From the NCBI RefSeq assembly GCF_000429625.1, contig NZ_AUCF01000001.1, positions 124,001 through 188,000 on the forward strand: DNA of 64,000 bases, given 5' to 3'. Shown here piece by piece: positions 46,642-55,705 of this stretch. Source of the DNA: Azospirillum halopraeferens DSM 3675. GTDB taxonomy: Bacteria; Pseudomonadota; Alphaproteobacteria; Azospirillales; Azospirillaceae. The notes beneath the pieces are model-generated. The model did no database searches. It was given only the letters and a program-made list of their open reading frames with translations, and was not told where the DNA came from. Both the position numbers and the translations under genes were made by a program. How positions within the stretch are numbered: position 1 is the first letter of the stretch; each line of letters opens with the position of its first letter.

Positions 46642-47058
46642 TTATGTAGGTCGGCCGGCGGCGCTTTCCGCTGCCCGTTCGTCGAGCCATTCACCCAACC
46701 ATTTGTCCATGACCAAAATATGGCCGCAGAGCCACATCTCCACATAGTTCTGCAGGAACATCACCTCATCCCCCCGATGCTCCGCGTCCGTGGCCATCCG
46801 GCGGACATAGGTGGCGAAGGTGTCGTGCATCGCCTTGTGCTTTTCATAGTCGGGATAGCCGCGGGCGCGCATCAGCGCTTCCTCGCGATGGAAATGGTGC
46901 TCCGAATAGTCGACGAGGTCGTGCAGGAAGCCGCCGACCACGGCCGCAGCCTCGCCGCGGCTGACGGCGTCGCTGAAACGGTTGAAAAGTTCGAACAGGT
47001 GGCGGTGATCGTCGTCCACGCCGCGCTGCCCGATGGCGTAAGCGTCGTCCCAATCCAT
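46642..47058 (-). CDS. Bacteriohemerythrin
   Basis: A 138-residue single-domain hemerythrin that binds O2 at a di-iron site. The ligands fit the family spacing: His18 in DDDHRHLF, His55 and Glu59 in HFHREEALM, His74 and His78 in EKHKAMHDTF, His113 and Asp118 in CGHILVMD. Possible roles are oxygen storage, delivery to oxidases or signalling, as described for other alphaproteobacterial examples. The start at 47058 is preceded by GGGGAAACGCACC, a sequence shared exactly with the fadL-like gene at 53618. Confidence 0.95.
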   Translation of the reverse strand: MDWDDAYAIGQRGVDDDHRHLFELFNRFSDAVSRGEAAAVVGGFLHDLVDYSEHHFHREEALMRARGYPDYEKHKAMHDTFATYVRRMATDAEHRGDEVMFLQNYVEMWLCGHILVMDKWLGEWLDERAAESAAGRPT

Positions 47059-47207
47059 GGTGCGTTTCCCCGGTGCAATTTTTTGATTCGCTTTGGGGTC
47101 GAGTGTGCCCCAACGTCCGCTCCGAAGGAATTGCCACCGTGGCCGCAGGGCGCCGGGCGCGCTATCGTCGGCGTTCCCGTCCGTTCCGCCCGCCGGAGGT
47201 GCCCGCC

Positions 47208-48317
47208 ATGGCCGACCGATCCCCCTTCAGCGCGTTCTGCCCCTGGTTCGCCGGCGAGCCGCGGGCCCGGCTGTACGTGCGCCCGCTGGGCCTGCTGCCG
47301 GCCGGGGCGGGCGCGGAGGCGCTGCCGCTGGCCGGCGGCCGCTCCGCCTTCGCCCTGGCGGAGCTGATCGTGCGCGCTCCCGGCCGGATCGAGCGGGCGG
47401 TGGGCAGCGTGACCGAGGCGGTCGCCTGGGCCCGCGGGTGCGGGCCGACGGCGCTCGATGCGCTGGAACGCCGGCTGGCCGCCGTCACCCGGCCGCGCGG
47501 AGCCTTCGGCGGTGTGGACATCGACCGGCCGGCGGTGATGGGGATCGTCAACGTCACGCCGGACAGCTTCTCGGACGGCGGCGATTTCCTCGACCCGGCC
47601 CGGGCGATCGCCCATGGGCAGGCGCTCCTGGACGCCGGCGCCGACATTCTGGACGTGGGCGGCGAATCCACGCGCCCCGGCGCCGCCCCGGTGCCGCCGG
47701 AGGAGGAGGAGGGGCGCATCCTGCCGGTGATCCGCCACTTCGCCGCGGCCGGCGCCACCGTCTCGGTGGACACCCGCCACGCCCGCGTCATGGCGTCGGC
47801 GCTGGCCGCCGGCGCCGCGATCGTCAACGACGTCAGCGGCCTGACCGGTGATCCCGACAGCCTCGCGGTGGTGGCCGGGGCCGGCGCCCCGGTGGTGCTG
47901 ATGCACATGCAGGGCGACCCCGGCACCATGCAGATCAACCCCACCTACGAGGACGCGGCGCTGGATGTCTTCGACCTTCTCGAAGAGCGGGTGGAGGCCT
48001 GCCTCGGCGCCGGCCTGGCGCTCGACCGCATCGCCGTCGACCCCGGCATCGGCTTCGGCAAGACGACGGAGCACAATCTGCACATCCTGCGGCACACCGC
48101 GCTCTACCACGGGCTGGGCTGCGCCGTGCTGATCGGCGTGTCGCGCAAGGGCTTCATCGGCCAGTTGTCACGCAACGAGCCGGCCCGGCAGCGCGCCCCC
48201 GGCTCGATCGCCATCGGCCAGGACTGCTGGTCGCAGGGGGCCCAGATCCTGCGCGTCCACGACGTCGCCGAGACCGTCCAGGCCCGCGCGCTGTGGGAGG
48301 CCCTGCACCCCCGTTGA
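47208..48317 (+). CDS. folP: Dihydropteroate synthase
   Basis: A 369-residue enzyme joining p-aminobenzoate and hydroxymethyl-dihydropterin diphosphate to give dihydropteroate, the sulfonamide target. The barrel starts MGIVNVTPDSFSDGGDFLDP; DVGGESTRPGAAPV, VSVDTRHARVM, NDVSGL, DPGIGFGKT and GVSRKGFIG are all canonical. The first roughly 105 residues are an extension seen in several alphaproteobacterial FolP proteins and have no catalytic motif. The ATG at 47208 follows GGAGG. In many bacteria glmM follows directly; here an oppositely oriented acetyltransferase gene lies between. Confidence 0.96.
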   Translation: MADRSPFSAFCPWFAGEPRARLYVRPLGLLPAGAGAEALPLAGGRSAFALAELIVRAPGRIERAVGSVTEAVAWARGCGPTALDALERRLAAVTRPRGAFGGVDIDRPAVMGIVNVTPDSFSDGGDFLDPARAIAHGQALLDAGADILDVGGESTRPGAAPVPPEEEEGRILPVIRHFAAAGATVSVDTRHARVMASALAAGAAIVNDVSGLTGDPDSLAVVAGAGAPVVLMHMQGDPGTMQINPTYEDAALDVFDLLEERVEACLGAGLALDRIAVDPGIGFGKTTEHNLHILRHTALYHGLGCAVLIGVSRKGFIGQLSRNEPARQRAPGSIAIGQDCWSQGAQILRVHDVAETVQARALWEALHPR

Positions 48318-48338
48318 CCGGCGCGCCGGGGCCGGCCG

Positions 48339-48833
48339 TCACAGCATGCGCTGAAGGAACACCAGGTCCAGCCAGCGGTCGAACTTGCGGCCGACCTCGG
48401 GCATCCGGGCGACCTCGACGAACCCGAGGGAGCGGTGCAGGTGCAGGCTCACGGCGTTGTCGGCGTCGATGCCGGCGACCATGGCGTGCAACCCGCGGTC
48501 GCGGGCGCGCTCCACCGTGGCGGCAAGGAGGCGGCGGCCGACGCCGCGCCCGCGGGCGGCGGGGGCGACGTAGAGGGAATTCTCCACCGTGTGGCGGAAC
48601 CCCGGCCAGGGCCGGAACGGGCCGAAGCTGGCATAGCCCAGCACCGTCCCCGCGGGGTCGGTGGCCACCAGGACGGGCATGTCCTGTTCCCGCTTCATGT
48701 CGAACCAGCGGACCTGGGCGTCCTCGCTCCGCGGCAGGTCGTCGTAGACGGCGGTGGTGTTCACCACCGCGTCGTTGTAGATGGCGAGCATCGCCGCAAG
48801 GTCGCCGGGGCCGGCGTCGCGAAGGTCGATCAT
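48339..48833 (-). CDS. GNAT family N-acetyltransferase, Pat/Bar-like
   Basis: A 164-residue acetyl-CoA-dependent acetyltransferase similar to the phosphinothricin/methionine sulfoximine acetyltransferase group. Indicative features are [16 protein letters not shown] at the start, [24 protein letters not shown], the pyrophosphate loop [11 protein letters not shown] and [29 protein letters not shown] in pieces. The natural substrate may be methionine sulfone/sulfoximine-like or other small amines. It sits on the strand opposite folP and glmM. Confidence 0.9.
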   Translation of the reverse strand: MIDLRDAGPGDLAAMLAIYNDAVVNTTAVYDDLPRSEDAQVRWFDMKREQDMPVLVATDPAGTVLGYASFGPFRPWPGFRHTVENSLYVAPAARGRGVGRRLLAATVERARDRGLHAMVAGIDADNAVSLHLHRSLGFVEVARMPEVGRKFDRWLDLVFLQRML

Positions 48834-48891
48834 GGACCCTGTCCGTTCGATGGCGGCCGCCCCCTTCGGGCAGCCCCGGAGGCAGCTTGTA

Positions 48892-48917
48892 ACACTTCCG
48901 CACGGTCGCGGAAGTGT
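48892..48917. repeat. Perfect 10-bp inverted repeat between GNAT and glmM genes
   Basis: ACACTTCCGC and GCGGAAGTGT are separated by six bases in the 172-bp divergent gap. No T-run follows, so it looks like an operator and not a terminator. The half-site AACACTTCCG also occurs at 24341-24350 upstream of parC. Confidence 0.55.
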
Positions 48918-48951
48918 CCTTGACCGCGGTGGCGCCCTGCGGCGAAGAAGA

Positions 48952-48980
48952 CTTCACCGCACGAGGAATTGCGGTACAGT
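48952..48980 (+). promoter_or_regulatory. Candidate promoter for glmM
   Basis: CTTCAC (48952-48957) and TACAGT (48975-48980) with a 17-base spacer lie 26 bases before the glmM start. The inverted repeat at 48892-48917 is 35 bases upstream of this pair. Confidence 0.35.
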
Positions 48981-49005
48981 GACGGTTCATCCCCGGGAGC
49001 ACTCG

Positions 49006-50376
49006 ATGACACGACACCTCTTCGGCACCGACGGCATTCGCGGCACCGCGAACACCGAGCCGATGACGGCGGAAACCGCCCTGCGGGTCGCCATGGCGAC
49101 GGCGCTCCAGTTCCGCCGCGGCGAGCACCGGCACCGCGTGGTGATCGGCAAGGACACCCGGCTGTCCGGCTATCTGCTGGAGCCGGCACTGACCGCGGGT
49201 TTCATCTCCATGGGGATGGATGTCGTGCTGCTGGGGCCGCTTCCCACGCCGGCCGTGGCCATGCTCACCCGCTCCCTGCGGGCCGACATGGGGGTGATGA
49301 TCTCGGCCTCGCACAACCCCTACCAGGACAACGGCATCAAGCTGTTCGGTCCCGACGGCTACAAGCTGTCCGACGAGGTCGAGGCGGCCATCGAGGCGCG
49401 CATGGGCGAGCCCTTCGGCCCCGACCTCGCCGGTTCCGCCGCGCTGGGCCGCGCCGCCCGCCTGGAGGACGCCCCCGGCCGCTACATCGAATACGTCAAG
49501 AACACCTTCCCGCGCGGCCTGCGGCTCGACGGGCTGAAGATCGTGGTGGATTGCGCCAACGGCGCCGCCTACCGCGTCGCCCCCAACGTCCTCTATGAAC
49601 TGGGGGCCGAGGTGGTTCCGATCGGCGTCAAGCCCGACGGTCTCAACATCAACAAGGGCTGTGGCGCCACCGCCACCACGCTGTTGCAGGACACGGTGGT
49701 GGCCGAGGGCGCGGACCTGGGCATCGCGCTGGACGGTGACGCCGACCGCCTGATCATGGTGGACGAGCGTGGCCGGGCCATTGACGGCGACCAGCTCATG
49801 GCCCTGGTCGCCACGTCCTGGGCGAAGGCGCAGACGCTGAAGGGCGGCGGCCTGGTTGCCACGGTGATGTCCAACCTGGGGTTGGAACGGCACCTCCGCG
49901 GCCTCGGCCTCACGCTGGTGCGCACGCCCGTCGGCGACCGCTACGTGGTCGAGCACATGCGCGAGCAGGGCTACAACGTCGGCGGTGAGCAGTCCGGACA
50001 CATCGTGCTGTCCGACTATTCCACCACCGGCGACGGGCTGATCGCCGCGCTGCAGGTGCTGGCGGTCATCCAGGGGCTCGATCGGCCGGCGAGTGCGGTC
50101 TGCCGCTTGTTCGACCCGGTGCCGCAGAAGCTGACCAACGTGCGCTTCGGCACCGGTGCCCGGCCGCTCGACCACGCCATGGTGCAGGAGGCGATCCGCG
50201 AGGGCGAGAGCCGCCTGAACGGCTCCGGCCGCGTGCTGATCCGCAAATCGGGCACCGAGCCGGTCATCCGCGTGATGGCCGAGGGCGACGACGAAGTGCT
50301 TGTGGAGGGCGTCGTGGCCGACATCTGCGCCGCCATCCGGGCGGTGACCCAACCAACGGCAGAGGCTGCGGAATGA
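49006..50376 (+). CDS. glmM: Phosphoglucosamine mutase
   Basis: A 456-residue enzyme converting glucosamine 6-phosphate to glucosamine 1-phosphate on the way to UDP-GlcNAc. The N-terminal [12 protein letters not shown], the phosphoserine loop [15 protein letters not shown], the metal loop ALDGDADR, the sugar loop GGEQSGH and the phosphate-binding [12 protein letters not shown] are complete. The start ATG at 49006 gives the canonical N-terminus. The stop overlaps thiD by four bases. Confidence 0.98.
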   Translation: MTRHLFGTDGIRGTANTEPMTAETALRVAMATALQFRRGEHRHRVVIGKDTRLSGYLLEPALTAGFISMGMDVVLLGPLPTPAVAMLTRSLRADMGVMISASHNPYQDNGIKLFGPDGYKLSDEVEAAIEARMGEPFGPDLAGSAALGRAARLEDAPGRYIEYVKNTFPRGLRLDGLKIVVDCANGAAYRVAPNVLYELGAEVVPIGVKPDGLNINKGCGATATTLLQDTVVAEGADLGIALDGDADRLIMVDERGRAIDGDQLMALVATSWAKAQTLKGGGLVATVMSNLGLERHLRGLGLTLVRTPVGDRYVVEHMREQGYNVGGEQSGHIVLSDYSTTGDGLIAALQVLAVIQGLDRPASAVCRLFDPVPQKLTNVRFGTGARPLDHAMVQEAIREGESRLNGSGRVLIRKSGTEPVIRVMAEGDDEVLVEGVVADICAAIRAVTQPTAEAAE

Positions 50377-51173
50377 AAGGCAGGGTGCTGATCGTTGCCG
50401 GTTCGGATTCGGGCGGCGGGGCCGGAATTCAGGCCGATATCAAGGCGATCAGCGCCTTGGGTTCCTATGCGGCGACGGCGATCACCGCGCTGACCGCACA
50501 GAACACGTTGGGGGTCCACGGGGTCTTTCCCGTGGACCCGGCCTTCGTGGCGCAGCAGATGCGCGTGGTGCTGGAAGACATCGGGGCCGACGCCGTGAAG
50601 GTCGGCATGCTCGCCTCCGTCGAGGTGATCGAGGCGGTGGCGGCGGAGTACGAAGCCATGGCCATCAACGTGCCGCTGGTCGTCGATCCCGTTATGGTCG
50701 CCAAGGGCGGCCACCCCCTGCTGGCCGAGGCGGCCGAGCTGACGCTGCGCAAGCGCCTGCTGCCGCTGGCCGACATCGTCACCCCCAACCTGCCCGAGGC
50801 GGAGGCCCTGACCGACATCGCCATCCGCGATCTCGACGACATGCGCCGCGCCGCCATTCTGATCCGCTCCTTCGGTCCCAAGGCTGTCCTGATGAAGGGC
50901 GGGCACATGGAGGGCGAGATGGTGCAGGACCTGCTGATGACCGAGGAGGGTGAGGAGGTCTTCGAGTCGGAGCGTCTCCACACCCCGCACACCCATGGCA
51001 CCGGCTGCACGCTGGCGTCCGCCATCGCCGCCGGCATCGCGCGCGGCATGAGCGTGCGCGATGCCGTGGCGCGGGCCCGGGCGTACGTGCAGAAGGCCAT
51101 TCTGACAGCCCCCGGCATCGGCCACGGCCACGGCCCTCTCAACCATCTTCACACCGTGGCCGAGTTTCCCTGA
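50373..51173 (+). CDS. thiD: Bifunctional hydroxymethylpyrimidine kinase/phosphomethylpyrimidine kinase
   Basis: A 266-residue ribokinase-fold enzyme phosphorylating HMP and HMP-phosphate in thiamine synthesis. [42 protein letters not shown] and [15 protein letters not shown] (anion hole and catalytic Asp region) are typical; in this enzyme the last motif reads THGTGC as expected for ThiD. The ATGA overlap ties it to glmM. thiE lies elsewhere in the window (55051-55698). Confidence 0.97.
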   Translation: MKGRVLIVAGSDSGGGAGIQADIKAISALGSYAATAITALTAQNTLGVHGVFPVDPAFVAQQMRVVLEDIGADAVKVGMLASVEVIEAVAAEYEAMAINVPLVVDPVMVAKGGHPLLAEAAELTLRKRLLPLADIVTPNLPEAEALTDIAIRDLDDMRRAAILIRSFGPKAVLMKGGHMEGEMVQDLLMTEEGEEVFESERLHTPHTHGTGCTLASAIAAGIARGMSVRDAVARARAYVQKAILTAPGIGHGHGPLNHLHTVAEFP

Positions 51174-51191
51174 GCGGCCGTCGACGGGCAC

Positions 51192-52187
51192 CTATCCGTC
51201 GATGCGGACCACCACGCGGCCGCGGATCTGCCCGGCCAGGATGGCGTCGGCCAGTTCCGGCAGCTTGTCCATCGGTTCCACCCGATACATGGACGTCAAC
51301 GCATCGCGGTCCAGGTCGCGGGCAAGCCGCGCCCACGCCCGGTCGCGGCGATCCTGCGGGGCCATTACGGAATCGATGCCGAGCAGTGCGACCGAGCGCA
51401 GGATAAAGGGAAACACGCTGCCCGGCAGGTCGGTGGCGCCGGCCAGGCCGCAGGCGGCGATAGCGCCACCCCACACGGTCTGCGACAGGGCGGTCACCAG
51501 GGTCTGGCCGCCGACGGAATCCACGCCGCCCGCCCAGCGCTCCTTCTGCAAGGGCGGGCCCTTCTCCAGCAGCGTGGCGCGGTCGATGAAGCCGGTGGCG
51601 CCCAGGCCGGCCAGATACTCGTGGGTTTCCGGGCGGCCGGTGGAGGCGGTGACCGGATAGCCGCGCCGGGCGAGCAGGGCGACCGCGACCGAGCCGACGC
51701 CGCCGGCCGCACCGGTGACCAGCACCTCCTTGCCGCCGGGCCGGATGGCGCCCCACGATTCCAGCGCGTCGACGCACAGGGCCGCCGTGTAGCCGGCGGT
51801 GCCGATGCCCATCGCCTCTTCCGGGGTGAAGGCGTCGGGCAGGCGGGTCAGCCACTCCGGCTTCAGGCGCTGGTAGCGGCTGTAGCCGCCCCACTGGGTC
51901 TCCGACAGGCCCCAGCCGTTGACCACCACCCGGTCTCCGGGCCTCCAGTCGGGGGAGCGGGACTCCACCACGGTGCCGGCCAGGTCGATGCCGGCCACCA
52001 TGGGCAGCTTGCGGGCGATGCGGCCCTTGCCGGACACGGCCAGCCCGTCCTTGTAGTTCACTGTGGAATGGGAAACCTCGACGAGCACGTCGTGATCCGG
52101 CAGGTCCTCCCGGGTCAGGGTCCGGAAGCCGCCGCGGGGTTTGCCGTCGGCGTCGTCGATGACGAAGGCGGTGAAGGTATCGGTCAT
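51192..52187 (-). CDS. MDR family NADPH-dependent oxidoreductase, acryloyl-CoA reductase (AcuI/YhdH) type
   Basis: A 331-residue medium-chain reductase without the zinc-binding cysteines. Characteristic AcuI/YhdH elements are HSTVNYKDGLAVSGKGRI, PMVAGIDLAGTV, GWGLSETQWGGYSRYQRLKPEWLT, GTAGYTAALCVDAL, VTGAAGGVGSVAVALLARRGY (cofactor loop) and GIDSVMAPQDRRDRAW. Such enzymes reduce acryloyl-CoA to propionyl-CoA and protect against reactive acrylate. It lies downstream of a fadL-like gene on the same strand, 111 bp apart. The start at 52187 is behind a GGGAGG site. Confidence 0.92.
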   Translation of the reverse strand: MTDTFTAFVIDDADGKPRGGFRTLTREDLPDHDVLVEVSHSTVNYKDGLAVSGKGRIARKLPMVAGIDLAGTVVESRSPDWRPGDRVVVNGWGLSETQWGGYSRYQRLKPEWLTRLPDAFTPEEAMGIGTAGYTAALCVDALESWGAIRPGGKEVLVTGAAGGVGSVAVALLARRGYPVTASTGRPETHEYLAGLGATGFIDRATLLEKGPPLQKERWAGGVDSVGGQTLVTALSQTVWGGAIAACGLAGATDLPGSVFPFILRSVALLGIDSVMAPQDRRDRAWARLARDLDRDALTSMYRVEPMDKLPELADAILAGQIRGRVVVRIDG

Positions 52188-52298
52188 GGTGCGGGTGTCC
52201 TCCCTGCCGCGTCGGTGTTTTTGCGCCCGCACTATGACATGGGGGACGGGCGGCAGAAAGGAACCGCCGGGCACGCGGAGCGGCCCGGCGGCCGGGGG

Positions 52299-53618
52299 TC
52301 AGAACGTGAAGCGCGCCTGAACGCCGAGGAGATTGACGTGGTTCTCGTAGCGGCCCGTCAGGGTGCCGCGGCCGCGTTCCGGACCGGTGAGATCGTCGGT
52401 GAGGGACAGTTTGGCGTCGGACACGAAGATGTGGGTGTACGCCGCGTCGATCCGAATCGAATCGGTGATCTGGTACCCCGCCCCGACGGACAGCCAGTAG
52501 CGGTTCTCGTCGGGGATGCGCGGGGTGCGGAACTCATCGGTCATGGGGGTGCGGTCGAAGGCGACGCCGGTGCGCAGCGTCAGCCGGTCGCTCACCCTGT
52601 ACGCGGCGCCCGCCGACACGAACCAGGAATCGTTCCACCGCTCCTCGGTCACCGAATCCGCCAGGGTGGGATCGTCGAAGGAGACGCGCAGCTCCTTGAA
52701 GCGGGACCAGTTGGTCCACTGCACGTCCGCCATGACCGCCCAGCGATCCGACAGCTCGTGGTAGGCGCCGAAGGAGACCACCTCCGGCGTGGTCAGCTTG
52801 GCGTGCGCGGCGGAGGCGGGAAAGGCCCGCGACAGGGTCGGCGGCACGCCGGTGAACGAGATGTCGCCCTCCAGCTTGTGGAACACGGGTGAGCGGTAGG
52901 ACAGACCGAACCGGGTGCCCGGTGCGGGCCGGTAGATGAGGCCGGCGGTGGCGCCGAACGCCAGGTCGTCGCCCTTCAGATCGCTCGTCACGTCCAGCGC
53001 GCCGGGACGGCCGAGCGCCAGGCCGGCGTCCGACACCGCGGACAGCTTGGCCTTGACGTACTGCACCTGAAGGCCGGCGCCCAGAATCACCTCCGGTATC
53101 ACGCGGTAGGAGACGGTGGGGGTGAAATTGTAGGTCCGCAGGTCGGAACGCACACCGTGGTAGCGCCCGACCCAGTCGTAGGGATAGGCGGTGACCAGCC
53201 CCCACGGACCGTTGCCGGAAATGCCGATCCTGAGGTCCGGCGACACCGCATAGACGGCGTAGCCCGCGGGCATCACCGCGTCCTGCGCGATGTCGCCGGG
53301 ATCGGCGTTCCCCGCGATGGGGGTGCCGCCCGCACCGGCGGCGCGGGTGGCCCGCAGATCGTGCGGTTCGGCGTGCGGGCCGATGTAGGTGAAGGTCTGC
53401 ACCAGTTCGTGCCCCTGCGCCAGCCCCATGGCGGCGGGGTTGAAGAACATGGCGCTGGCGTCGCCGTTGCCGCCGGCGGTGATGCCGGCGAACGACGTGC
53501 CCTGGCCGGAGACGCTCTGCTCCTTCAGGGCGAAGCCGGCGGACAGGGCCGGCAGCGGTGCCGCGATGCACAGGGCGGCGGCGGTCATCAGGCGGAGTCC
53601 GGATGAGCGGTCGATCAT
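52299..53618 (-). CDS. FadL/OmpP1/TodX family outer membrane transporter
   Basis: A 439-residue outer-membrane beta-barrel for uptake of long-chain fatty acids or other hydrophobic compounds. A signal peptide (AALCIAAPLPALSAG) is followed by the FadL hatch-domain start FALKEQSVSGQGTSFAG and GDASAMFFNPAAMG. The C-terminus ends in Phe (GVQARFTF), the outer-membrane assembly signal, after amphipathic strands such as YWLSVGAGYQITDSIRIDAAY. An AGGGGAAACGCACC leader precedes the ATG at 53618. A perfect inverted repeat lies about 50 bp upstream (53669-53696) and is a likely operator. Confidence 0.92.
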   Translation of the reverse strand: MIDRSSGLRLMTAAALCIAAPLPALSAGFALKEQSVSGQGTSFAGITAGGNGDASAMFFNPAAMGLAQGHELVQTFTYIGPHAEPHDLRATRAAGAGGTPIAGNADPGDIAQDAVMPAGYAVYAVSPDLRIGISGNGPWGLVTAYPYDWVGRYHGVRSDLRTYNFTPTVSYRVIPEVILGAGLQVQYVKAKLSAVSDAGLALGRPGALDVTSDLKGDDLAFGATAGLIYRPAPGTRFGLSYRSPVFHKLEGDISFTGVPPTLSRAFPASAAHAKLTTPEVVSFGAYHELSDRWAVMADVQWTNWSRFKELRVSFDDPTLADSVTEERWNDSWFVSAGAAYRVSDRLTLRTGVAFDRTPMTDEFRTPRIPDENRYWLSVGAGYQITDSIRIDAAYTHIFVSDAKLSLTDDLTGPERGRGTLTGRYENHVNLLGVQARFTF

Positions 53619-53668
53619 GGTGCGTTTCCCCTGCGGTGGTTCCGCGTGTTGTATCGTTGGTTATTTTT

Positions 53669-53696
53669 CGTTTACGTATTCAAGCTCACGTAAACG
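53669..53696. promoter_or_regulatory. 9-bp perfect inverted repeat, likely operator of the fadL-like gene
   Basis: CGTTTACGT (53669-53677) and ACGTAAACG (53688-53696) are separated by ten bases, 51 bp upstream of the fadL-like start and 143 bp upstream of the divergent lipoprotein gene. ACGT-centred palindromes of this kind are bound by several regulators of fatty and branched-chain acid catabolism; which one acts here cannot be told. Confidence 0.6.
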
Positions 53697-53838
53697 TCAT
53701 GCCTGAATGTAGAAGGTTTGTAACGCGCACGTCACCCATGATCAATTGCATATGACGCTGATGGTCGGGCGGCCGCGGACCTGTCCCGAGCGGCCACCGT
53801 TAAGGGAAATGAGGGATGTGGAGGGAGGATCGCCCGTG

Positions 53839-54234
53839 ATGCCGGATCGTTCGACCGGGCTCACTGCGTTGCGGCGCATGGCCGCAGTGCTTCTGGTGTT
53901 GCTGCTTCCGGCGGCCTGCGCCACCTACGACCCCGGCAACCCCTTGCAGGGCCGCTGGGCGCTGACCATGCCCGGCCTGCCGGCCCTGGGGATGGGAACG
54001 GGGTTCGCCCTGGGCACCTACGAGTTCCGGCGGGGCAGCATGGACCTGCTGGGGGTGGAGCAGGAGGTGGAGTACGCCGTCGCCGGTGACCGGATCACGG
54101 TGATGCCGCTCGGATTCGGGCCGACCCTGGAGGTGCGCATGATCGACGCCGACACGGCGGAGGTGCGGGATCCCTTCACCGGCACGCCGATGATCCTGCG
54201 CCGCGTGCGCGACCGTGGTGGCCTGTTCAGGTGA
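53839..54234 (+). CDS. Small lipoprotein, function unknown
   Basis: A 131-residue lipoprotein. The ATG at 53839 (or GTG at 53836) follows GGAGGGAGG; a longer frame exists from 53746 but would put a polar stretch before the signal. The signal peptide RRMAAVLLVLLLPAAC ends in a lipobox Cys. The mature part has PLQGRWALTMPGL, then FALGTYEFRRGSMDLLGVEQEVEY and DRITVMPLGFGPTLEVRMIDADT, a pattern of about six strands like small beta-barrel lipoproteins. No family is recognised. It overlaps the convergent TSUP gene by eight bases and is divergent from fadL. Confidence 0.7.
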   Translation: MPDRSTGLTALRRMAAVLLVLLLPAACATYDPGNPLQGRWALTMPGLPALGMGTGFALGTYEFRRGSMDLLGVEQEVEYAVAGDRITVMPLGFGPTLEVRMIDADTAEVRDPFTGTPMILRRVRDRGGLFR

Positions 54235-55033
54235 ACAGGTCGATCACGGACAGCGCCGCCCGGCGCAGCAGGTTCTCCTCGTCCGTCCACACCAGGCGCG
54301 CGGTGATGGCCAGGGAGGCGACCACCAGCATGGGCCGGACGATGCGCGCGCCGTTGCGGATCACCATGTGGGCGCCGAGCTGGGCGCCGAGATACTGGCC
54401 GACGCCCATGGTCAGGCCGATGATCCACTGGATCTGCCCGCCCACCAGGAAGAACAGGAGCGCCGCGGCGTTGCTGGTGAAGTTCAGCACCTTGGTGTGG
54501 GCCGTCGCCTTGCGCAGGTTGTAGCCCAGCAGCGAGACGAAGCCGATGGCGAAGAAGGTGCCGGTCCCCGGCCCGAAGAAGCCGTCGTAGAAGCCGACGC
54601 CGATGCCCACCGTCAGGGCGAAGGCGGGATCGGAGATGCGCCGGTGGGCGTCGATGTCGCCCGCTTTGGGCGACACCAGCAGATACACGGCGATGCCGAC
54701 CAGCAGCAGCGGGATCACATCGCGCAGGAAGTCGGCCGCCAGCATCTGCACGGCGATGGCGCCCGCCGCAGCGCCGGCGAAGGTGCAGACGATCATGCGG
54801 ACCATGGCGCGCGGGCTCACCTCCCCGCCGCGCACGAAGCGCAGGGTGGCCGAGAAGGAGCCGAAGCTGGATTGCAGCTTGTTGGTGGCCAGCGCCTGGG
54901 CCGGCGTCAGCCCGGCCCACAGCAGCGCCGGGATGGTCAGCAGGCCGCCGCCGCCGGCGATGGCGTCGACGAACCCGGCCACCAGACCGACGGCGAACAG
55001 CGCCGCCAGCAGATCGACGGAAAGCAGGTCCAT
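54227..55033 (-). CDS. TSUP (TauE/SafE) family transporter
   Basis: A 268-residue inner-membrane protein with about eight transmembrane helices. The two family repeats begin VGLVAGFVDAIAGGGGLLTIPALLWAGL (in pieces) and GIGVGFYDGFFGPGTGTFF; ATNKLQSSFGSFSATLRF and LNFTSNAAALLFFLVGGQI are other blocks. Such proteins export or import sulfite, sulfonates or other sulfur or carbon anions. It is 17 bp downstream of thiE in an fba-thiE row; a link with thiamine sulfur chemistry is only a guess. Confidence 0.93.
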   Translation of the reverse strand: MDLLSVDLLAALFAVGLVAGFVDAIAGGGGLLTIPALLWAGLTPAQALATNKLQSSFGSFSATLRFVRGGEVSPRAMVRMIVCTFAGAAAGAIAVQMLAADFLRDVIPLLLVGIAVYLLVSPKAGDIDAHRRISDPAFALTVGIGVGFYDGFFGPGTGTFFAIGFVSLLGYNLRKATAHTKVLNFTSNAAALLFFLVGGQIQWIIGLTMGVGQYLGAQLGAHMVIRNGARIVRPMLVVASLAITARLVWTDEENLLRRAALSVIDLFT

Positions 55034-55050
55034 GGGCGGGGCCGCCGGCG

Positions 55051-55698
55051 TCAGCCGGCCGCGGCCTCCCCGGCAGCGTCGGCGATGGCGCGTTCGAAGG
55101 CGGCGACGCCGGCCCCCGGCCCGTCCGGGTGGTTCCACACCGCGCCGACCACCGCCAGGAAATCCGCCCCCGCCCGCACCAGCGGGGCGCAGTTCTGCGG
55201 CGTGATGCCGCCGATGGCGACGCAGGGCACCTCCATCAGCTCCGACCACCAGGCGATCAGGTCGGGGGTGGCGTGGTGTTCCACATCCTTCGTCGTGGTC
55301 GGGAAGAAGGAGCCGAAGGCGACGTAGTCCGCCCCGTCCTCCGCCGCGGTCATGGCGAGATGGCGGCTGTCGTGGCAGGTCACGCCGACGATGGCGTCCG
55401 CACCGACGGTGGCGCGGGCCTTCTTGTAGGGGGTATCCTTCTGCCCGATGTGGACGCCGTCGCAGCCGGTTTCGCGCGCCAGATCGGGACGGTCGTTCAG
55501 CAGGAAGGCGACGCCGCGGTCCTGGGCTACCGGGCGCAGCGCGTCGACGGCCCGGCGCACCGTGTCGTCGTCGCAGTCCTTCAGGCGCAACTGGACGCAG
55601 GCGACGTCGCCTCCGTCCAGTGCCCCGGCGAGGGTGACGGCGAACGCCGCCGGCTCCAGGGCCGGCGGCGTCACCAGATAGAGACGGCAGTCAGCCAA
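55051..55698 (-). CDS. thiE: Thiamine phosphate synthase
   Basis: A 215-residue TIM-barrel enzyme joining HMP diphosphate and thiazole phosphate to thiamine phosphate. [75 protein letters not shown] and [10 protein letters not shown] fit the family in pieces. The segment [10 protein letters not shown] (usually GPxFxTxTK) is a mild variant seen in alphaproteobacteria. The gene begins seven bases after fba. Confidence 0.95.
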   Translation of the reverse strand: MADCRLYLVTPPALEPAAFAVTLAGALDGGDVACVQLRLKDCDDDTVRRAVDALRPVAQDRGVAFLLNDRPDLARETGCDGVHIGQKDTPYKKARATVGADAIVGVTCHDSRHLAMTAAEDGADYVAFGSFFPTTTKDVEHHATPDLIAWWSELMEVPCVAIGGITPQNCAPLVRAGADFLAVVGAVWNHPDGPGAGVAAFERAIADAAGEAAAG

Positions 55699-55705
55699 TG
55701 AAGGC

